From Carallia brachiata (Eukaryota; Streptophyta; Magnoliopsida; Malpighiales; Rhizophoraceae), in contig JADCRB010000068.1 of NCBI GenBank assembly GCA_021464245.1, forward strand, positions 4,068,830 through 4,132,829: a stretch of DNA of 64,000 nt, given 5' to 3'. The notes under the pieces are model-generated. The model was not told where the DNA came from. It worked only from the letters and a program-made list of their open reading frames with translations, and searched no databases. Shown one piece after another: positions 24,516 through 36,575 of the stretch. A program made the translations under genes and the position numbers. Positions within the stretch are counted from its first letter, which is position 1, and every line of letters begins with the position of its first letter.

Positions 24516-25345
24516 TGTACACGACCGTAAGTTTCAAGTCCAAAACTGTTAGGTTTCGAAAGTACAAATATAAATTATAAATATAAATTAAAATTTATGT
24601 GGAGTCGATTTTTGTGTGATCCTCCGGTTAATACTCTTTTGTGTAATTTCATCAAGCGCTGCATGAGTTTGATCTTTACACGAAAGAGAACGAACTCTAC
24701 AGCTTGCCCTTGAACTGAATGAATAAATTCTACTAAGAGTCGATGTTTGATCTCAGGTGGATGTTGCAACTCCGACGAGAGTTATAGAGACTTGATTTTG
24801 TTTATAATGGCTTGACTCCACTGAGAGCCGTAGGGACTTGATATTAGATAGACTGGTTTGATTTCACTGAGGGTCGAAACTTAATCTCAGATGGACTAAT
24901 TTAACTCCACTGAGAGCCGTAAGAGATTGATCTCAGTTTGATTCCACCGAGGGCCGTAGGAGCTTGATCTTAGATGGATTGATTTGACTACGTTGAGGGC
25001 CACCGGGGGATTATTCTCATACAAATTTTTAATATTTTAATTTTTTCGAATTTTTTGATCTAGCGAATTCTACTCATGGACGACTAGAGAACATACACCT
25101 AAAATATGTTTGGAAATATTTAATATTTTGGACTTTTGATCTGGAATATTCACTTTAATGGCGTTCAGAGAGCATACGCTCAAAATAAAAAAAATGAATA
25201 GAGGAGAAATTTTGTTTTTAAAGGATTTTGCAAATGCTTCTTCCAAGAATGCTTCAAACGGTTTGATACAACGCCTATTTATAGGCCTTTACGAAGGAAG
25301 CAGCAAAGGCCAATGGACCATTGTCAATTTTGCACCGCAGTAAGT
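24516..25345 (-). mobile_element. 5' LTR of a gypsy-type element
   Basis: Minus-strand LTR homologous to 1-615. The boundary at 24516 (TGTACAC on the + strand, so the LTR ends TACA) is fixed by similarity to the other copy and by the adjoining primer-site-like sequence. A TATA-like palindrome CCTATTTATAGG at 25274-25285 may be the element's promoter. The outer boundary is uncertain and may reach about 25545. Confidence 0.6.
24735..25010 (-). repeat. LTR-internal tandem repeats, about 46-50 bp units
   Basis: Roughly five to six diverged units, each with CACTGAGAGCCGTAGG or a variant followed by GACTTGATCTCAGATGGA or a variant. The same units, inverted, occur at about 245-350 in the first LTR, so the array belongs to the element and predates both insertions. 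Confidence 0.7.
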
Positions 25346-27023
25346 TGTTGCCAAACTTTTCTGACTTTTCAGTTTTTTTTCCTCTTCTTTTTTTTTTTTT
25401 CCTTTTGGCCAATTGGCCGGTTTGACCTTTTTTTTTTTTTGTTTGGTCGGTAGTGAATTTTCAATTCTGCTTTTTTTTACATGTTTACAGAGTTTATTTT
25501 ACTCATTAGGAGAGTTAAAATAGATTCTGCTTATAATACAAGATTTCCCCTAAAAGAAAAAAAAAGTTAACCTACATTGTACATTTTGCATGGATTAGCT
25601 CTGTGTCCTAATTGTGAAATCACCAGAGCAGCCAACAATAAAAGATGGGACTTGGAATAGTTGCTTTTCTTGAGAGAGAACATGCTAACGAAATTAGTGT
25701 CACATGGAAGATGACGGGATGACAGGTGGTTGTGAGGCAAATCAGTTTTTAAAGTGAAAGAGTTGGAGTTACTTGTAAATTTCTAAGAAAAGAGATAAAA
25801 AAAATAAAATAAAATCTAAGAAAATGTGGGCAACTTTCCACCATTGTCATTTGTCTTAGGGTGCAATTTGTTCGGACAAAGTGATACCCGGACAAATTGT
25901 TCGGACATCATTTTTAAAGTGCAACCACTTGCATTTAAACTGTAATTACTTTAAACTTTTCTTAAAATTTAAAATTAAATAAATGTTGTTCTATAACTTA
26001 AAATGTATTTTTGACGTGATATACATTAAAACAAAAATTTTATTTTCTTTGAAAAATTTTTCCTAAAGAATTTAACATAGTTTTATTAAAAATACAACTT
26101 GTTGCACTTTGTATGTAGCATCCGAACACTACATCTAAAAGTAATGTCCCCTGCCAAACCTTTATCCTTGGTCTTATAAGCACTATAAAGGAAAAATTAA
26201 AAAATAGTTAACACAACTAAAGTGATGGCTCCACCCGGCTGACTTTTTCAAATTTCATCTTTTTATTTTCATAATGGATACCTGCATCTTTCTCTAACTA
26301 AAAAGTTCAATTAGCTTTAGGTTTATGATGTAACGTGGATAATGATATTTATGATTAATCTTTAAGTACATACGAACTCCACATTTATTATGCTTACAAT
26401 ATTTCTTCAATTAAGGCAATCATATTATGTTTATGAAAACTAATTCATAGTCATGGAGTGTTGAACGTGCCACAAGCAAAAATTGATTCGATCAATTTTA
26501 TATCAATGTTGGTGCACCTTTGTATTGTTTGAACAATATTTATTTTGTCGCCACCAATTCTTAAAAAAAAAAAAAAGATAAATAAGACATCAGATAAAAA
26601 CTCATTTCATCCCACATGATCTTTTTTTTTTTTTTCTTTCGCAGCTTTTGAAAATTATGCAATTGACAGAATTATTAGTTAATTAGAAGCCTTTCCCCTT
26701 AGATTTTTTTTATTACTTTTTTTAATTTCTAAATATGATATTTCAAGCTCAAAATTTCTTCCAAGCACCCGGTCAAAAATTGATAAATCTGGTAGTCCAT
26801 GGTCAAAAGCCAAATTTAAGAGCAAACGGAAGAGAGGGATATGATCTAATAATGCTAATTAACCATAGTTAGGTGACCGCTGAATTAAGCAAAAATCCTA
26901 ATATTAGTTATGCTAGCTGAATTCCACCTGGAATTTTCCATGCATTTATTTGTCAACGGCTGACCCTACCGAATTCCGAACAAACACAAAAACCACTTAA
27001 AAAGGTTAGTCATCTAAAGATAG

Positions 27024-27034
27024 ACGTATAAAAT
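27024..27034 (+). promoter_or_regulatory. Probable TATA box of peptide gene 2
   Basis: ACGTATAAAATC lies about 180 bases before the ATG at 27208. The duplicated copy has CTATAAAAAC at the matching place (about 38010), and both are followed by ACAATACCTTCCACCAAAGG, so the core promoter and leader were duplicated together. Confidence 0.5.
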
Positions 27035-27207
27035 CCCAACCCCTTCCTCACAATACCTTCCACCAAAGGTTGCGTTCATAAACTAGCAGGTATTGTTCAG
27101 CTGATTATCGGAGAAGTTGCATTTAGAAGCTCAACTCTTTGGTCAAAATCCACAAAACAATCCATAACTACACAGCCCTCACAACAAAACAGGTAAACTA
27201 ATCAAAA

Positions 27208-27492
27208 ATGGCTATTTCAATGAAGACAACCTTATTATTTGCCATGGTTGTGATGTTGGTTGGCGCCCACGTTGGCCAAGCCCAATTCTATTGCGTTGGA
27301 TGCTGGCTAGGATGGAGGACTCCAGATGACCCACTTTGTATTTATTGCAATAACATTGGCATTGACCTTCGGGTAAAACCAGCCCCAGCCCCAGCACCCA
27401 ATATGTCAAAGCCAGACCATAATGACAAGGCTTCGAAGGGAGAGCTTGGTGGGAAGGTTCATCATAACGGTGATGGTCAGCCCAAAAATTAA
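27208..27492 (+). CDS. Small secreted four-cysteine peptide, copy 2
   Basis: Single-exon 94-residue precursor. The signal peptide covers about residues 1-26 (core LLFAMVVMLV, ending GQAQ). Cysteines 29, 32, 44 and 47 give CxxC-x11-CxxC within CVGCWLGWRTPDDP and CIYCNN. A PAPAPAPN linker and the conserved tail GGKVHHNGDGQPKN complete the protein. It is nearly identical to copy 3 at 38207, except for a longer proline/alanine run and scattered substitutions. Nucleotide changes between copies keep the frame and cysteines, which suggests selection on the protein. The stop codon TAA at 27490-27492 is also the target site of the MITE that follows, so its native 3' UTR has been displaced by about 750 bases. 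I know no named family that fits. Confidence 0.8.
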   Translation: MAISMKTTLLFAMVVMLVGAHVGQAQFYCVGCWLGWRTPDDPLCIYCNNIGIDLRVKPAPAPAPNMSKPDHNDKASKGELGGKVHHNGDGQPKN

Positions 27493-28239
27493 GCATATGT
27501 TTGAATTAACTGTTGAATATTGTTAGTATTAATTATTATTGTTAATTATTATTACTGATTATTTATTGTTGATTTTTACTTACTGTTGTTGATTGCTGAT
27601 AAAATTAATAAAGTATTTAGTTAATTTTATACTTATTATTACTGTTGAATAATAAAATATCTAATTTAATCATATAATTTGTGTAGATATATTATATTAA
27701 AAATTTTATTTTTATATTTTATTATTTTATATTTTAAAAATAATATTTTATAAATAATATTGAGAATTATTTTACTTAATTTTTAATTTTTTAAAAAAAA
27801 TATTAATTTTTATTAAATGATAAAAATTATTATATTTGAGATTTTTTTTATAAATGTCAATATTAAAGAAAATTGAAGTGAAAAAAATATTATTTAAGAA
27901 TACTTAAAAATATTATTGAAGTTATATAAATACTAATAAAATAAATTAACATATCTAATTCATGTGTCAAGTAAAAAAAAAATAGTGAAATTATATAAAT
28001 ATTCTTTAAGGGTAATTTAGTTCATATAAATTATTATTAATATTAAAAAATGAAAAGTAATCAAAAAAAGCAGTCAAAAGTAATTCAGAATTATTTTTCA
28101 ATCAGCTGCTGTTAGGAAGTCGAATAAGGAAATAAGCAAAATTAAACAGCAACACTAAAAAATTTACTAAATGCCTATTTTCTTACTTTTTCAAAATAAA
28201 AGGCAAATGCACCCCTTCAAAAGTTAACTCAAACACCCC
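27493..28239. mobile_element. PIF/Harbinger-like MITE in the peptide stop codon, 747 bp
   Basis: The inverted ends share TGTTTGAATTAACT on the left and TGTTTGAGTTAACT read from the right. TAA is present immediately before (27490-27492) and after (28240-28242). Copy B of the duplication lacks the element and reads straight from the stop codon into GGTTAATTGAAGTGGCA, which matches GTTTAATTGAAGTGGCA after the insertion. The interior is very AT-rich and non-coding. A relative is at 60968-61611. Confidence 0.85.
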
Positions 28240-28242
28240 TAA

Positions 28243-31200
28243 AGTTTAATTGAAGTGGCACTGCGTATGTTTCTCCTAAAGATACTGTAACATACGAATC
28301 CTTTAGATCAAAAACCCTTCTTGCGTTTTGTTTTCTTTGGTTAACAACATTCCATCATTTTCTTTTTCTTTGGGAAAATATCAAACACAAGAAGCTGCTG
28401 ATCCAGCGGCCATGTGCCTAGAAGCTTGGAATTAAGATCCCTTTTGTTTCAATGGACAAAAAATTTTACTACGATAGAGATCACAGCAAATTTATTTATT
28501 TATTTGCGTGCATATATTTCCTCGTAGAGTAGTGATAAGTCACACAAAAGTTTACTTTCTGACGTTTTACAAATTGATATTATTACTGATATATCGATGA
28601 GTTTTTAGTAATTTTGATTTTTAATAATTTAAGAAAAATTGAGATTAATGTATTGATTGTTATGCTGAAAAGATTCTAATTACAAAATATTTAGATTTAG
28701 GCCTGTGAATTCAACAAGCCAATTGCTGATGTGACACCACATTAACTATATTTTATGTACAAATAAGTATTTTTCTTCATTAGCACGGCACACTAGTAAG
28801 TGTTACGGTTGTTGTTAATAAAAATTCCCAGCATATTAAATTTATTAGAAAGTAATTAATTTATATTAGAATTGTCTTTTATTTTTAAAGATTGTGCTAT
28901 ATTTTGTTAAAATATGTAAAAGTGGTCTTTTTTTTTTTTCCTATTAACCCTTAAAATTATAACTGATTTTAACCATTTTTCACATCAATATTGCTTAAAT
29001 TGCCAATTAAAATACGAAAATTATCCAAATTCAGAAGTTCTAGCCTCTAGCAAGTATTTCATTGTGGGATTCTAATTGTAGTCCCTAATCCAAGAATTTA
29101 ATTGGGATTTTGAGGAGTATTGATGTGTCAAATAGGAGGTTTTATGAGTTTTGTGATTTTGGCTAAAAAACATAGGTTAAACGGCATCATTTTGCACAAG
29201 CGAAATCAACAAAATTTTGATTGAAAACATTAATTGCTAAAATTGAAAAATACGTGGGTAAAGTAAATTAGTTTTCAAGCATGTATGAGTTTTTTCATTT
29301 AGATTATAATATGAGAATTTTAATATAAAAACAATAATTAAATGATGTAATTTTTAGTAAAGGTAGAAAGAGAGATGCAAATTATTTACTTTTATGCAAA
29401 TACAGTTTTCAAATAATGTACATGGCCTTAAGGTCGACATATTCTAAAAAGAAAAGCAAAAACCTTAATGAACACCATCTCTAGAATCTATGAAGTGTAT
29501 GAGAAAAAAAAAATTTAATAGACAATTCTTCAGTTTTTACCACAGACTGTTCATCGAAATTACTAAGCAACTTTAGAATGTTTCTTATATGACCATTTGA
29601 TTCATTGTTTAGACATTGATATGTCAAAAAAATAAAAAATACTGCAAAAAAACATCATCATAGGAAATTTTAAAAAATGCAAAACAAGTAAAAAAAAAAA
29701 AAAAAAAAACGCCAGGCTTTAAGGCTAGTGAGTAATCGTAATCCATTCTAATACTCGAAACTTTTTATTGTTCTCATCAGAAATTGAAATTTTTTATTGG
29801 TCTTTTTCTAATAAACAAACAAGTATTTCTCTTAATAGTTTTTTGGTTTGAAAAAAAAAAAAAAGGAAGAAATGTAAGTCTTCATGATTTTGAAGATAAA
29901 GTAATTTGCAAGATTGGTAGCGTATAAGGCATTTAAGGTATTATCCTGTCAAAAGCTATCTTATTGTTATCAAAATAAAATGCTTAATAAATTAATAAAA
30001 ATACTCGAAACTTTATTTTTAGAAAACATGTCATATCAATTTTGAGGAGTGGTGGTTAAATGAAATTTAATTTAAGTGATGACTTTTTCAAGAGTTCTTA
30101 TTATCATAATAATATAGTTTAATTAAATTTATTAAAATAACTAATACATTGAGATCCCAGAAGGTTGGAAGTGCGCTACTTTAACAAAAAAAAGGCTTCC
30201 AAAATCAATGAGAGCAAAGTTATATTTTTCTCTTAGTTACGTAAACATTATTAAGAAGAAATGCTAAAAAAAAAACCGATATAATACAAAAAGATTGAAT
30301 GCACCTAACCAAAAAAATAAAAAAAATCATAATCAGAAATTTTAATGGCAAGAAACGTAAAGTTTGAATACTTCACCTCCCGAATGTGCATTAATTTCTT
30401 TTTTAGATGTATATTAATAAGAATTCAATTGTGTTATATGAAATATGTTTCATTTTTTATTTTTTGTATTATACTTTTAAAACCGATTTCTCTTTATAGT
30501 TACTAATTCGATCCAAACAAGTCTATTTGATTAGTAAAACAAATCTTAGATCGGTCAGTCAGACAAAACTCAATTCAATTTTTGAACTAAATTTACATGG
30601 TTGACCTGATGATTAGACTTGGATTTTTTTTGTCGTTTTTCCAATTAAATTTCTTTAATTCGAAAATTTTTAATAAAATATTTAATTACTAAAAACACTT
30701 GAATATTAAGTTAAAATATTTAGAGTCTCAAATTTAAATTTAATTCAATCTAAAGCATATTATTTGTAATATATGAACTATCTTTTCTATAAACTTTCCT
30801 GCATTTATTTTAACTATGTGAATTATTTTAACTATGTGATTTTATGAATCTCTTGGCTCTTATGGATATCTTTTCAACCGAACATAGAACATAGGTTACC
30901 TTAAAGAACTAAAAGACACATCCAAACACAAAAGTAATGATTGTTTTGAAAAACAAAAGTGGATATTTGCATTGATGTGCTCCCCACTGATCCATCAATT
31001 TAGGACCCAGTAAAAGATTTTTCTTTTGATTGTACAGAAAAGAATTGAAATATAATAATATAATAATATAATAATATTTATATAGAAAAAAGTCCTATAT
31101 TGATTCAAATATCTATGGGATAAAGATAATAAATAAGAAAAAGCCTAAAGATTTCACATAGTATTTTGATTAATTTTCTCTAAATAAGAAAATGGATCAG

Positions 31201-32021
31201 ATTTTACCTAATAATACATTTTACGTTAAAATGACTAATTCAAGTGATCTATATACACAGTGTCATAAATCAATAAATTTTTTAAATACGTACTATTTGC
31301 ATAAATTTAAGATAATGTCTTAGTTAATGATGTTAACATGCATCATAAATCAACACTTTTCTAACTATTCAGTTTCTGTTTAAATTTAATATAGTGTCAT
31401 AGTTAAGGGGTTTTAATTGTACGAACTGTACTTCAAAGAATTGAACTAAACAAACATAGTTAGTACAACCATATTAAAAATTAAAATCATACAGTATATC
31501 TTGTTTGGCTAAACATTTTGGCTTAGTTAAGTTTTTCAAATTAGTTAATTGGTTGATTTAGTAAAACATTTAAAATTTCTAAGTTAATCAGAAACATAAT
31601 AATAATAATTTAGTGATGTTTATTTGATATACCTAGAAGTATTAAGTAATTTCAACTATTATTAGAATTTTAGGTTTACTTACACGCGCACACACTTTGT
31701 TTAAGTTCGTTCTAAGTCCAAAACTAAAATCCATGTTCGAATAGAATAATTAGTTTATAATTTGATTTAGTAATAAACATTAATTTGATTAAGGTCAGAT
31801 TGGTCTGTTAACCAAATTTTTTGGTTTTGTTTACATAACCTTAGTCTTGATATGGTTAATATGAATACAAAACTATTCAAACAACACCATATTAGTTAAC
31901 AAAAGAAGACTTTGCAAAAATTTAATGTCCTCTCCATTATATAATTAAATGACTCCAGATTCTCTATCTGAATAGTCTTCCTTTTTTGAATGTTACAACT
32001 TTAATTACCTCTTACGATTAT
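28243..32021. other. Non-coding spacer of duplication copy A
   Basis: Between peptide gene 2 and the MADS pseudogene. It aligns in blocks with 38484-41575. I see no gene, only AT-rich sequence and short homopolymers. Confidence 0.5.
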
Positions 32022-32435
32022 CTGCAAGATTATGAAGCAAAGAAAGCGATCAAGAAATCAGAAGCAGGAAGTGGAATGCACATACCCATTGTAGCGCTGG
32101 TGGCCCACGCCATGTCATCGGATGAAGCCTAGTGCTTGGAGGTGGACATGGATGCATATCTTACCAAAGCCTATTGACTACAAGGTCATGGTTTCCACCA
32201 TCCTGTTACTCACTAAACGAACAGCCTAATTTTTCTCATCACTTGTTGAGCAAGCCAAAGCGCTACACAAAGGTTACTAATGTCTTAGGCGGCCTCTGGA
32301 TATGTAAACTTGGATATCAGCACATAAGACATACCATGTAACATCTATGAGCTAATTAATGAATGTGAGTTTACAAACAAAGAGAATGTTTTGGGTTTTT
32401 TCTTTTCTTTTGTTTTTTTTTTTTGTCCATCATAC
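32022..32435 (+). pseudogene. Inserted fragment of a hybrid histidine-kinase receiver domain
   Basis: About 410 bases absent from the matching place in copy B (near 41574). Translated, 32022-32229 gives the C-terminal end of a response-regulator receiver domain: YEAKKAIKKSEAG, MHIPIVALVAHAMSSDEA, CLEVDMDAYLTK, then after a one-base shift PIDYKVMVSTILLLTKRTA and a stop at 32227-32229. The IPIVALxAHAM and MDAYLTKPID blocks, including the conserved lysine, are diagnostic of receivers at the end of plant hybrid kinases. One in-frame TAG and the frameshift show it is dead. The remaining bases look like the 3' UTR of the source gene. No poly(A) tail or target duplication was found, so the capture mechanism is unclear. 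Confidence 0.75.
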
Positions 32436-32533
32436 ATAAACCCCTCTTTGTTGAGAGAATAGAGCACCAAAACAAACTTACACAACAAAAGGGGAAGAGA
32501 GAGTATATTTTCATTTATTATTTTATCATTAGG

Positions 32534-32753
32534 ATGAGAAAGAGGTTGAATCTTTCTTTGATTCTAAACCTTTCTACCAAAAGATCTGTTTCAAAAAGAG
32601 AAAATCTGACTTATTGAAGAAAGTTTATGAGCTCTCCACACATTATGTAATGTTGAGGCCTTCATGATTATTTCTAGTCCTTATCACTTAGAGCCAATGA
32701 TGTGGCCATCACGCCATGAGGTCCAAGAATACATGGAAAAGTACTATATAGGT
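32534..32753 (+). pseudogene. Type I MADS-box exon, decayed copy
   Basis: Paralogue of exon 1 of the gene at 41678. The original ATG is altered (ATCATTAGG against ATCATGACG), although an ATG two codons on survives. A 2-base deletion in AAAAAGAGAAAATC and a 2-base insertion in TCCACACATTATG shift the frame. The sequence still reads MRKRLNLSLILNLSTK and, in other frames, LLKKVYELS, IISSPYH and MWPS. The second exon is not found downstream. The receiver-domain insertion sits just upstream where copy B has its TATA box, so loss of the promoter may have started the decay. Confidence 0.8.
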
Positions 32754-32760
32754 GGAAACT

Positions 32761-34581
32761 AAATTAGTACTTTATAAAAGACATTGATAGGCTAAAATTG
32801 TGTAATACTTACAATTCTTAATTTTATAAGTGCTGTCAAGAGTTTAATTATATCTTTAAAAAAATTTACATTAACTTTAGTGCATAAATTAGAGTGTGAT
32901 TATTACTTTTGGGATAGTAACTTATAATATACGACTTAAAATAATTTTATAAATTTTTATTTCTAATTCTCAATATATAAAATATATAAATTCAACAATG
33001 AGTATATCAGAATATGAATACTTTCAATAATAACTCATTTGAGTTACTAGGTGTGAATAACTATGGAAATTGTACACATCCCCCACTCATTAAAATTGCC
33101 ACAGACAAATGAGGGTGTGGCCTAAATCAAGTGGAAAATTTCTTCCATCCCACCTACAGCCGGGCTCTTAGGCATAATTATAAGACGGCAGACATTGATT
33201 ACTTGATTTGGTCGTACCTCGATAATTGGAGGCCCACTTTGGTTGCTATGTAGAGAGAAAGACCAGAAACAATTCTTATTATGCCAGGTACAAGTATACT
33301 GAATAAGTTAGTCGGGACAAATAGAGGCAGGCACTTATTTAGACTGCAATTTGGAAAAAAAATAAATAAATACATAAATAAAGATAGAAAGCAACTCACA
33401 GAAACAGACCAAAAATCGTATGATTGAGGCCAAAGGAAAGCCTACATTATTGTCATGTGAAACACTCGGAAAATGACAGAAGCTAGGCATCTCTTTAGCC
33501 TATATTATCATCAGAACTCTTTTCCAGTCTAGAGTTTAATTTCTAATTCCTAATGTATATATGTATGTATGTATGTATGTATAGCCAGCACAAAAATAAT
33601 AGAAAAATTATTATAAAAATACAAAGAGTGAGTTAACGGAGAGAGGAAAAATAAATTGTATTATTTGATGATTTATATATATATATATCTATCACTTTTG
33701 CGTTGGTGTAATTATTTTCTCTATGATTTATTTTAGACAATTACATAGGTGTACTCTTCAGGTTTATTATGAGATTCGAATCAAGTAAATAATTTCAATG
33801 CGTAAATTTTCGGGTACATATTCAATGCGTAAAATAATAATAATTTAATCTTAATTGATTTGAAAATACATTAGCCGACAATATAAGTAGAAATATATAT
33901 ATATATATATATCTGTGTGTGTGTGTGTGTGTGTGTGTGAGCCGGCCCAAAAATCCAACTCCATTGATTTGGATTTTGATCAGAGGATAGAAATTTTGGA
34001 CAGAATCATTGACCGACCAAAGAAAATTGGACGAGCATCTATTTTAATTCGAGTGATTAAAAGCGTGCTCTTTTAATTGAGAGGTTTAAGTTCTAACTTG
34101 AATCTTGTCTTACACTTGTTCTCTTCTTTAGATAGACTATCATTTCTTTTAGAGACAAAAAAAAAAGAAAACAAAGAGAAAAGAAATTGGACAAACTCCA
34201 AGTTCTCCAACTTGGGAATAATAAAAGCTAACATCTTACGGTTAATTTAATCTACTGTAAGTTAAGTTTATTTTTATAACTAATTTTGATTAAAAAATAA
34301 TTAGTAAAATTAAATTGAATTTAAGAGAATTTATTTAAAATTTTTTAAGGAAACCAAAAGGAAAATTTTCGTTTTCTTTTTAAAAAAATTATGAGGTAGT
34401 TTTTTTTTCACTTTTTTTGAGAGAAAGAAAGTACGTAAAATTATAAAGAATAAGTTAGAGATCTCGCTAAAAACTTGACAACATGGACATATAAGAAAGA
34501 ATATTTAGAAGATACGCAGTTTATCTAACGACATTTAATGGTATATATATATATGGTTTACAAGAAGGCATAGCCCAAGAA
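32761..34581. other. Spacer with microsatellites
   Basis: No gene seen. A TATG run lies at about 33556-33582 and a compound (AT)n-C-(TG)n repeat at about 33893-33940. Around 34050-34130 is a weak tRNA-like segment. Confidence 0.4.
33893..33940. repeat. Compound AT/TG microsatellite
   Basis: An alternating AT run followed by CTG and about fifteen TG dinucleotides. A similar AT-CTG-TG compound occurs at 40528-40560. Confidence 0.9.
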
Positions 34582-36006
34582 CTAGATAGAAACATGCAGA
34601 GGGAGATAGACTTCCACTAGATCAGCCTGTAGAAGTTCATAAATTCCCGAAGGCGACTCACTGAAAAGAGTTAAGCTTGACAGGCAAAAAAGTGCAAAAG
34701 AGGCCAACCAATCTACAATGCTGTTACCTTCTAGCATGCCACCAAATTAAATTAAGGATGGGTTGGTGGCACTCTCTGAAGAATGGCATGACAAGCTGTT
34801 AATGAATTGATGTAGGACGAAGATGGAACCACCGAACAACTCGGAAATCCACGTGAAAAATAGAAAAAATAATGAGAATCCACCCGTGTTATACAAGAAT
34901 TCACCCGCAAAATATAAGAATCTACTCGGAAAAGATACTCTAAAATTAATAATCAATTCTCATAAATAAGCTTACTAATAAAATTGATATTAGACTCTAT
35001 TTATAGAGTTAAACCGAATTAACAAACTGTTAATAAAATTTTAAATAGAAAATAACTCCAACTAGGAAAATAATTCTAAATATATTTTAAATAATAAAAT
35101 ATCTAACCTAATAAAAAATAAAAAATAAAATATAATTATAAATATAAGATATTAATAAATTTGTGAAAAATATGAATTTTCTTTTCTTATTCCTCATCAT
35201 TCTCCCTTACTTGAAAAAAATTCATCTTCGAATTTTAAAGTGCGGGAGAATGAGAATGAATGGACGTTGAGCTGAAGAAAAATCTTCAAGAAAATTTGGA
35301 GGTGGCAGCATTGAAGCAAACTTCAAGAATTTTATGAGAATAATCAGAAATGAAAACTTCATAGGAATGACAAAATCAATGTCTTCCACAATCTATGCAC
35401 ACTAAAATCAACAAACACGGATCTAACAAACAACTTTGCAATCCACCCAAAAAATAGAAAAAACAACAGAAATCCACCTGTGTTATGTAGAGATCCAGTC
35501 GCAAAATACAAAAATCCACTCGAAAAAAATACTTTGAAATCAATAATCAATTCTCATAAACAAACTTACTAATAAAATTGATACTAAGATCTATTTATGG
35601 AGTTAGACCGAACAAACTAATTAGAAATAAAATTCTAAATAACAAATAACTTTGCATAGAAAAATAATTCAAAATAGTATTCTAAATAATAAAATATCTA
35701 ACTTAATAAAATATAAAATATAATTACAAATATAAGATATTAATAAATGTCTGAATAATAAAAAAAAATTTTCTTATTCTCCATCAAAATTTATCACAAC
35801 AACCACCCTCCGAAAACCTCACACCCATGCAAGGTGAGGCCCCTGATAAATACTCCATTGCTCCACTGCAAAGACGTTCGTAAAGCCAATGTTGAAGCAA
35901 ATCGCCCAAGCCAAGATACATCATGGTTCCTCGCAACACCCCTGCCACTACATGACACAGACCACCTTGAATGGAAGCATTCGTATTGATTTTCACTCGA
36001 TCCTAG
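34582..36006 (-). pseudogene. RNase H-like remnant split by an LTR pair
   Basis: On the minus strand the right part (36006-35787) reads RVKINTNASIQGG, HVVAGVLRG and GAMEYLSGAS, resembling the start of the RNase H domain found at the end of plant LINE ORF2 and related proteins. After the LTR pair, the left part (34810-34582) reads INSLTACHAILQRV, EGNSIVDWLASF and SGIYELLQADL, matching the domain's usual C-terminal end (helix, then NxVADxLA, then a final LLxAD block), and stops at 34582-34584. Several catalytic acidic positions are not evident and a stop interrupts the left part, so it is dead. It could be a LINE 3' end or a stand-alone RNase H-like gene; upstream reverse transcriptase sequence was not seen. 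Confidence 0.5.
34811..35786 (-). mobile_element. LTR pair with a 196-bp interior
   Basis: Two direct repeats, 34811-35199 (389 bp) and 35396-35786 (391 bp), align throughout and both begin TGATG on the minus strand. Between them, just before the second LTR in element orientation, is AAGTAAGGGAGAA, a good polypurine tract, preceded by TTCGAAGATGAATT, typical of the end of gypsy pol. No primer-binding site is visible after the first LTR. This looks like an element reduced to LTRs plus a short internal remnant. I could not find matching 5-bp flanks, so the outer edges may be off by a few bases. Confidence 0.65.
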
Positions 36007-36575
36007 GTCACCACCATTCTACTAAGATACAATAGACAGAAGTATCTGTCTCGCTCAGTAGACATTCTTTTATTGTTTTAATTTAATATATTTTTTATAA
36101 TCTAATAATTTATATTATTGTATGTCTACTATATGTTCCATTTAATATTATTGTAGAGGATTTCTCCCAAAATAAAATTAACGTATACTGTACATTTTGT
36201 ATGGATCGGCTCAGTATGTGTCATAATTATCAAATTGCTAGAGCAGCCAACAATATAAGATAGGACTTGAAATAGTTGCTTCTTCTTTAGAGAGAACACG
36301 CTGACAAAAGTCAGATGGAATATGACGGGACAACAGGTGGCGTGACGCAAATCAATTTTAAGGTGAAAGAGTTGGAGTTAATTGTAAATTTTTAAGAAAA
36401 AATTATAAAAAAATTTACAAAATATTAGTAACTCTTCGTTATTCTTCATATATATTATCAAAGAAATATATATATAAAAAAATAACAAATAGTTAACACA
36501 ACTCAAGTGGTGGTCCCACCCAGTCGACTTTTTCAATTTTCTTCATTATTTTCTTTTCGTAACGGATACTTGCAT

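Larger units (their letters stand above)
25567..32760. repeat. Large direct duplication, copy A
   Basis: Copy A aligns colinearly with 36175-42420. Anchors are AGAGCAGCCAACAATA (25626 and 36240), the peptide genes (27208 and 38207), CTAGAAGCTTGGAATTAAGA (28418 and 38651), ATTGCTTAAATT (28990 and 40065), and the MADS exon (32534 and 41678). Differences are mostly insertions private to one copy. The peptide and MADS genes are in the same order and orientation in both. Confidence 0.85.

Noticed and set aside
27212..27496. 94-residue antisense open frame over peptide gene 2
   Set aside because: It mirrors the sense gene and is not conserved in copy 3; the sense frame has the signal peptide and cysteines.
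32132..32341. 69-residue open frame in the receiver-domain insertion
   Set aside because: It is out of frame with the recognisable receiver motifs, which lie in the other frames.
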